A stretch of 64,000 nt of DNA from Mycobacterium sp. D16R12 (GTDB lineage Bacteria; Actinomycetota; Actinomycetes; Mycobacteriales; Mycobacteriaceae). How positions within the stretch are numbered: position 1 is the stretch's first letter; every line of letters begins with the position of its first letter. A program made the translations under genes and the position numbers. The notes beneath the pieces were generated by a model. That model ran no database searches and was not told where the DNA came from. It saw only the letters and a list, made by a program, of their open reading frames with translations. The DNA is taken from assembly GCF_002013465.1 (NCBI RefSeq), contig NZ_MAFC01000005.1:310001-374000 (forward strand), written 5' to 3'. This document shows positions 60,551-64,000 of this stretch, piece by piece.

Positions 60551-62134
60551 ATGACAACATCCGTCAACGACGACGTGGCGACCACCGAACCCCGGCCATC
60601 GGCTACGTCAGCAGACAAGCAGCCGACGCCCGATCATCGCGTCATCATCATCGGCGCCGGGTTCTCGGGCATAGGTACCGCGATCACGTTGCAAAAGAAT
60701 GGATTTCACGACCTGCTGCTGATTGATGAGGCCGATGGCGTAGGGGGAACCTGGCATTGGAACACCTACCCGGGCATTGCGGTCGATATCCCGTCGTTCA
60801 GTTACCAGTTTTCGTTCGAGAAGCAACGCAATTGGTCGCGTAGCTACGCGCCCGGCCGAGAGCTGAAGGCGTACGCGGAGCACTGCGTTGAGAAGTACGG
60901 CCTCGCAGAGAAGATTCGGTTCAACACCACCGTGACCGGCGCGGTGTTCGATAAACAGGCATGTCTGTGGAAAATAAGCACCGCCGCGGGAGAACAGCTG
61001 ACTGCGCGCTTTGTCATCAACGCGTGCGGCGTCTTGACCCGGCCGGTCTATCCGGAGATTCAGGGCATCGAGGATTTCGCGGGGCAGACGATGCACACCG
61101 CCCGCTGGGACCACTGCCAGAGCCTCGCGGGAAAGCGAGTCGGCATCATCGGAACTGGGGCATCCGCCGTCCAGATCGTCGCCGCTATCGCTCCGGAAGT
61201 GGAGCATCTCACCGTGTTTCAGAGAACGCCCATCTGGTGCCTGCCGAAACCGGACTTCTCGCTGCGCGGCACCGTGTCGCGATTATTGACGCGGCTACCC
61301 GGCGGGCTGCAGGCCACCCGGCTGGCCAGCCAAGCGTTTGTGGAAGCAACTTTTCCGATCCCGGCGCACTATCACGGGGCATTGCCCGGCATGTCACCCG
61401 TCGTGGAATCGCTCGCGCGCAGGTACTTACACAGCCAGGTTCGGGATCCCGAGACTCGCGAGAAGCTGACACCCCAGTACGGATTGGGCTGCAAGCGTCC
61501 AAGTTTTCACAACGAGTATCTTGCGACTTTCAACCGCGACAACGTCACGCTCGAGACAGACCCGATCACCAGTGTCGGCGCGCATTCCGTCCACGTGTCC
61601 AGCGGTGTCGAACACCAACTGGATATGCTCATCCTCGCAACAGGTTTCAAGGTGATGGACCCGGACAACATGCCGACCTATGACCTGACCGGGCGTGACG
61701 GACTTACCCAACAGGCCTACTGGGATACGCACCGACTACACGCCTACGAAGGTGTGAGTGTGCCCGGATTTCCCAATCACTTCTCGATCATGGGACCGTA
61801 CGGCTACAACGGATCATCGTATTTCGCGCTGATCGAAGCGCAGTCCACCCATATCGCTCGGTGCCTCATGCGCGCACGCAAGCTCGATGCCAACTACGTC
61901 GAAGTCACCCAACGGGCCAACGACCGTTTCTTCGCGGAGATGCTCAGGCGCAGACGCCGGCAGATCTTTTGGCAGGACAGCTGCGCACACGCGAACAGCT
62001 ACTACTTCGACAAGAATGGTGATGCCCCTCTTCGGCCGACAACCACGTGGGAATCCGCCTGGCGCAGTCGCACATTCAACCTCGCGAACTATCGATTCGA
62101 GCCCTGGGTCCCAGTGGCCCAGAACCCCCGGTAG
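60551..62134 (+). CDS. Type I Baeyer-Villiger flavin monooxygenase
   Basis: The 527-residue enzyme has an FAD Rossmann motif G-A-G-F-S-G at 35-40, the BVMO fingerprint F176-A-G-Q-T-M-H182-T-A-R-W186-D and a second, NADPH-binding, Rossmann motif G-T-G-A-S-A at 201-206. Such enzymes insert oxygen next to a ketone to give an ester or lactone using NADPH and O2. Mycobacterial relatives include EthA and MymA. ATG 60551 was taken at the first Met close to a low-complexity N-terminal tail. It begins 24 nt after the SDR. Confidence 0.92.
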   Translation: MTTSVNDDVATTEPRPSATSADKQPTPDHRVIIIGAGFSGIGTAITLQKNGFHDLLLIDEADGVGGTWHWNTYPGIAVDIPSFSYQFSFEKQRNWSRSYAPGRELKAYAEHCVEKYGLAEKIRFNTTVTGAVFDKQACLWKISTAAGEQLTARFVINACGVLTRPVYPEIQGIEDFAGQTMHTARWDHCQSLAGKRVGIIGTGASAVQIVAAIAPEVEHLTVFQRTPIWCLPKPDFSLRGTVSRLLTRLPGGLQATRLASQAFVEATFPIPAHYHGALPGMSPVVESLARRYLHSQVRDPETREKLTPQYGLGCKRPSFHNEYLATFNRDNVTLETDPITSVGAHSVHVSSGVEHQLDMLILATGFKVMDPDNMPTYDLTGRDGLTQQAYWDTHRLHAYEGVSVPGFPNHFSIMGPYGYNGSSYFALIEAQSTHIARCLMRARKLDANYVEVTQRANDRFFAEMLRRRRRQIFWQDSCAHANSYYFDKNGDAPLRPTTTWESAWRSRTFNLANYRFEPWVPVAQNPR

Positions 62135-62201
62135 TGGATGAGGGCGGACGGGGCTGCGGGTCTCTGACCTGCGATAACGCCTCCATACATCAGATCGTGA
62201 C

Positions 62202-62231
62202 TTGACCTGGTCATTTATGCCGTGCTAATCA
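62202..62231 (+). promoter_or_regulatory. Candidate promoter with dyad for the serine hydrolase gene
   Basis: TTGACC (62202-62207) and TAATCA (62226-62231) are spaced by 18 nt, close to a housekeeping promoter, with transcription likely to start a few nt from ATG 62241. The palindrome TGACC-T-GGTCA (62203-62213) overlaps the -35 element and shares the core ACC-T-GGT with a dyad before the next gene. Confidence 0.45.
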
Positions 62232-62240
62232 CATCTGACT

Positions 62241-63512
62241 ATGGCGATCCCTCTGGGCCCCAATGTTGCGGCCACAGCACCTGCACGTGTCGATGAGCTG
62301 TACCCGGGTGACCTGCCCGGATTGCGGCTACCGGGCGGCGTGGAGGGCTGGGCGCGGCCCGAGCTCTCCTCCGTCGTTCGGACCTTCGACTGGATGTTCA
62401 CCAAGTATCGGCTGGGTGGCGGTGGTCTGAGCGTCTACGTCGACGGTGAACCCGCGTTGGATATCTGGGCGGGCGCGGCGGCGGCCGGGCAGGGCTGGAC
62501 GCGAGACACCGGAGCCCTCGTCTTCTCGGCGTCGAAGGGTATCGCCGCGACGGTTATTCACCGTCTGGTTGATCGTGGCTTGCTGTCCTACGACGCCCCG
62601 GTCGCGCGCTACTGGCCGGAGTTCGGGGCCAACGGTAAGTCGATCATCACGGTGCGTCAGGTGCTCGATCATCGCGCGGGTCTCTCCCGTCTAGAGGGAA
62701 TCGCTTACCACGCAGAGGAAATCGGCGACCACGAGTTGATGGAGCAACGCCTTGCCGCGGCCCCCGTCGACAAGTTCTTCGGCAAGCGCGCCTATCACGC
62801 ACTGACCTTCGGATGGCTGCTCGCGGGGCTCGCTCGGTCGGTCACCGGTAAGGACATGCGCGAGCTTTTCCGTACCGAGATCGCCGAACCGCTCGGGGTC
62901 GACGGAATTCACCTCGGTCGGCCGCCGCGCTCCTCGCCGACCAAGGCCGCCTCGATGTACCCGTTCCTGGAGTCGGTGGCGAACCAGCCCGTGGTGGGCC
63001 GGGTGCTGCCGACGGTGATCCGTGCCATTGATCGCCTTCCCGGGTTCGAGGGTGCCATCGGCACGATGTACGAGCCCGGGATGGAGCGGATCCTCGCCGA
63101 CGACGGCACGTTGAATTCGGCTCTGTATGACATGCAGGCGCCCGCCGCCAACGCGGTGGCCTCGGCGCCCGCGCTGGCCAAGATGTACGCCGCCCTGGCG
63201 AATGGTGGCAGTGTTGATGGCCGAGAGTTTCTCTCGCCGGAAACTGTTGCCGGGCTTGCCCGTAAGACGAATCTGACCATCGACCGCACCATCGTTTTCC
63301 CCATGGGAATGCACCTGGGGTACATGTCGCTGCCCATGAACGGATTCCGCGGTGGGTTCGGTCACATCGGACTCGGTGGATCGATGGGGTGGGCCGACCC
63401 GAAGCGCAATATTGCCGTCGGCTTCGCGCATAACCGGCTGCCGCTGACCATGGCGCTCGACCAGATCTCATTTGCGTTCTTGTGGCCCCAGATCATCAAG
63501 GCCGTGGGCTGA
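62241..63512 (+). CDS. Serine hydrolase of the beta-lactamase/EstB family (copy 1)
   Basis: The 423-residue protein has the class C beta-lactamase/esterase nucleophile motif S96-A-S-K99 (F-S-A-S-K-G), an L-D-H-R-A-G-L segment near 145, Y-H-A-L-T-F-G-W near 188 that supplies the Tyr, and the late H-I-G-L-G-G. These proteins are generally esterases rather than true beta-lactamases. No signal peptide is seen. Its place after a Baeyer-Villiger monooxygenase suggests ester or lactone hydrolysis. A tandem copy follows. Confidence 0.87.
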   Translation: MAIPLGPNVAATAPARVDELYPGDLPGLRLPGGVEGWARPELSSVVRTFDWMFTKYRLGGGGLSVYVDGEPALDIWAGAAAAGQGWTRDTGALVFSASKGIAATVIHRLVDRGLLSYDAPVARYWPEFGANGKSIITVRQVLDHRAGLSRLEGIAYHAEEIGDHELMEQRLAAAPVDKFFGKRAYHALTFGWLLAGLARSVTGKDMRELFRTEIAEPLGVDGIHLGRPPRSSPTKAASMYPFLESVANQPVVGRVLPTVIRAIDRLPGFEGAIGTMYEPGMERILADDGTLNSALYDMQAPAANAVASAPALAKMYAALANGGSVDGREFLSPETVAGLARKTNLTIDRTIVFPMGMHLGYMSLPMNGFRGGFGHIGLGGSMGWADPKRNIAVGFAHNRLPLTMALDQISFAFLWPQIIKAVG

Positions 63513-63593
63513 GTCAGTGAATCACCCCTAATCGGCGAGCGCCGATTGGGTATCCGTCTTGAGATCTACTCGGGCAGTCTTGTCTCGACGTCA

Positions 63594-63606
63594 AGTACCT
63601 GGTACT
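63594..63606. promoter_or_regulatory. Dyad upstream of the second serine hydrolase gene
   Basis: AGTACC-T-GGTACT is a perfect inverted repeat, 11 nt before ATG 63618. Its core ACC-T-GGT equals that of the dyad before the first hydrolase gene, so one regulator may bind both. Confidence 0.4.
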
Positions 63607-63617
63607 CAGTGTTACTT

Positions 63618-64000
63618 ATGGCACAACCTCATGGCTTCGACGACGCGGCCACGGAATCGTCGCAACCCGCTTCCCTTCCCTTCGCCTACCCGCCGCTGGA
63701 ACGCGGTGTGGAGCTGCCGCCGGGGGTGAACGGGTGGGCCCGCCCCGAGTTCCGAGGGGTGGTGCGGGTCTTCTCACTTGCCTTCACCAAGTACCACGTC
63801 GGTGGCGGCGCCATCTGCGTATACGTGGACGGCGAACCCGTCCTCGATCTGTGGGCAGGGCTCGCGCAGATGGGGCAGCAGTGGACACGGGACACCGCGC
63901 CGGTCATCTTCTCGGCGTCCAAGGGTGTCACCGCCACGATCATCCACAGGCTGGTGGATCGCGGCCTCTTGGACTATTCGGCGCCGGTCTCGCAGTACTG
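63618..64000 (+). CDS. Serine hydrolase of the beta-lactamase/EstB family (copy 2, 3' end outside window)
   Basis: The first 127 residues are visible. From about residue 31 they align closely with the preceding gene: G-V-N-G-W-A-R-P-E-F, F-T-K-Y-x-V-G-G-G, C-V-Y-V-D-G-E-P-V-L-D-L-W-A-G, W-T-R-D-T, and the nucleophile motif F-S-A-S-K-G. Only the N-terminal 30 residues differ. It is therefore a tandem paralogue and very likely a hydrolase. The C-terminal catalytic elements lie beyond the window. Confidence 0.87.
   Translation, partial: MAQPHGFDDAATESSQPASLPFAYPPLERGVELPPGVNGWARPEFRGVVRVFSLAFTKYHVGGGAICVYVDGEPVLDLWAGLAQMGQQWTRDTAPVIFSASKGVTATIIHRLVDRGLLDYSAPVSQY

Overview
The window is chromosomal DNA from a mycobacterium, most likely the Mycobacteroides (M. 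abscessus/chelonae) group. This is inferred from uniformly high-GC coding DNA, many GTG starts, dense 1-8 nt gene overlaps, and a gene order that follows the M. tuberculosis Rv1166-Rv1244 backbone (lpqW, mshB, fbiC, fadH, fdxC, rocA/putA, dapD/dapE, LOG, fadD6, folP2, gpgS, tag, glgM/glgC, ABC/TetR, sigE-rseA-htrA-tatB, mrp, lpqY-sugABC, corA, mez, lpqZ). Insertions and tandem duplications interrupt that order. Family names and M. tuberculosis equivalences are recalled from knowledge, not from a search. I see no rRNA, tRNA, CRISPR array, insertion sequence or prophage.

Layout. 1-7.0 kb: end of an alkylsulfatase-like gene, the lipoprotein LpqW, mycothiol deacetylase MshB, a small membrane protein, an O-methyltransferase and the F420 synthase FbiC. 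7.1-9.4 kb: an accessory envelope island between fbiC and fadH (where M. tuberculosis has the small secreted antigen TB8.4), with an MspA-family protein, twin small secreted proteins and two membrane-anchored proteins sharing a C-terminal Cys/His motif. 9.4-13 kb: FadH, a PadR regulator and two tandem ferredoxins. 13-24 kb: amino-acid metabolism (aminotransferase, proline catabolism, DapD/DapE), FadD36-like ligase, AraC regulator, F420-type LLM oxidoreductase and two tandem LOG proteins. 24-34.4 kb: two tandem FadD6-type ligases, a small HNH protein, FolP2, GpgS, a DivIVA-domain protein, TagA, and convergent glgM and glgC. 34.4-39 kb: membrane methyltransferase, ABC efflux pair with its TetR repressor and a large operator palindrome, and an O-methyltransferase. 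39-45 kb: SigE stress module, TatB, Mrp and a lytic transglycosylase. 45-57.5 kb: MpaB-like oxygenase, CitE-like lyase, two envelope proteins, the LpqY-SugABC trehalose importer with a SUFU-domain protein, CorA, MarC, malic enzyme and LpqZ. 57.5-64 kb: a catabolic-looking cluster with a TetR divergent from P450, SDR, Baeyer-Villiger monooxygenase and two tandem serine hydrolases (the last runs off the window).

How the genes fit together. Several genes converge on polymethylated and storage glucans and trehalose recycling (GpgS, GlgC, GlgM, LpqY-SugABC). SigE, RseA, HtrA and TatB form the conserved envelope-stress unit. The two regions most worth attention are the 7.1-9.4 kb envelope island, which I cannot match to a described system, and the 57.5-64 kb cluster, whose enzyme set reads as hydroxylation, alcohol oxidation, Baeyer-Villiger ester formation and ester hydrolysis.
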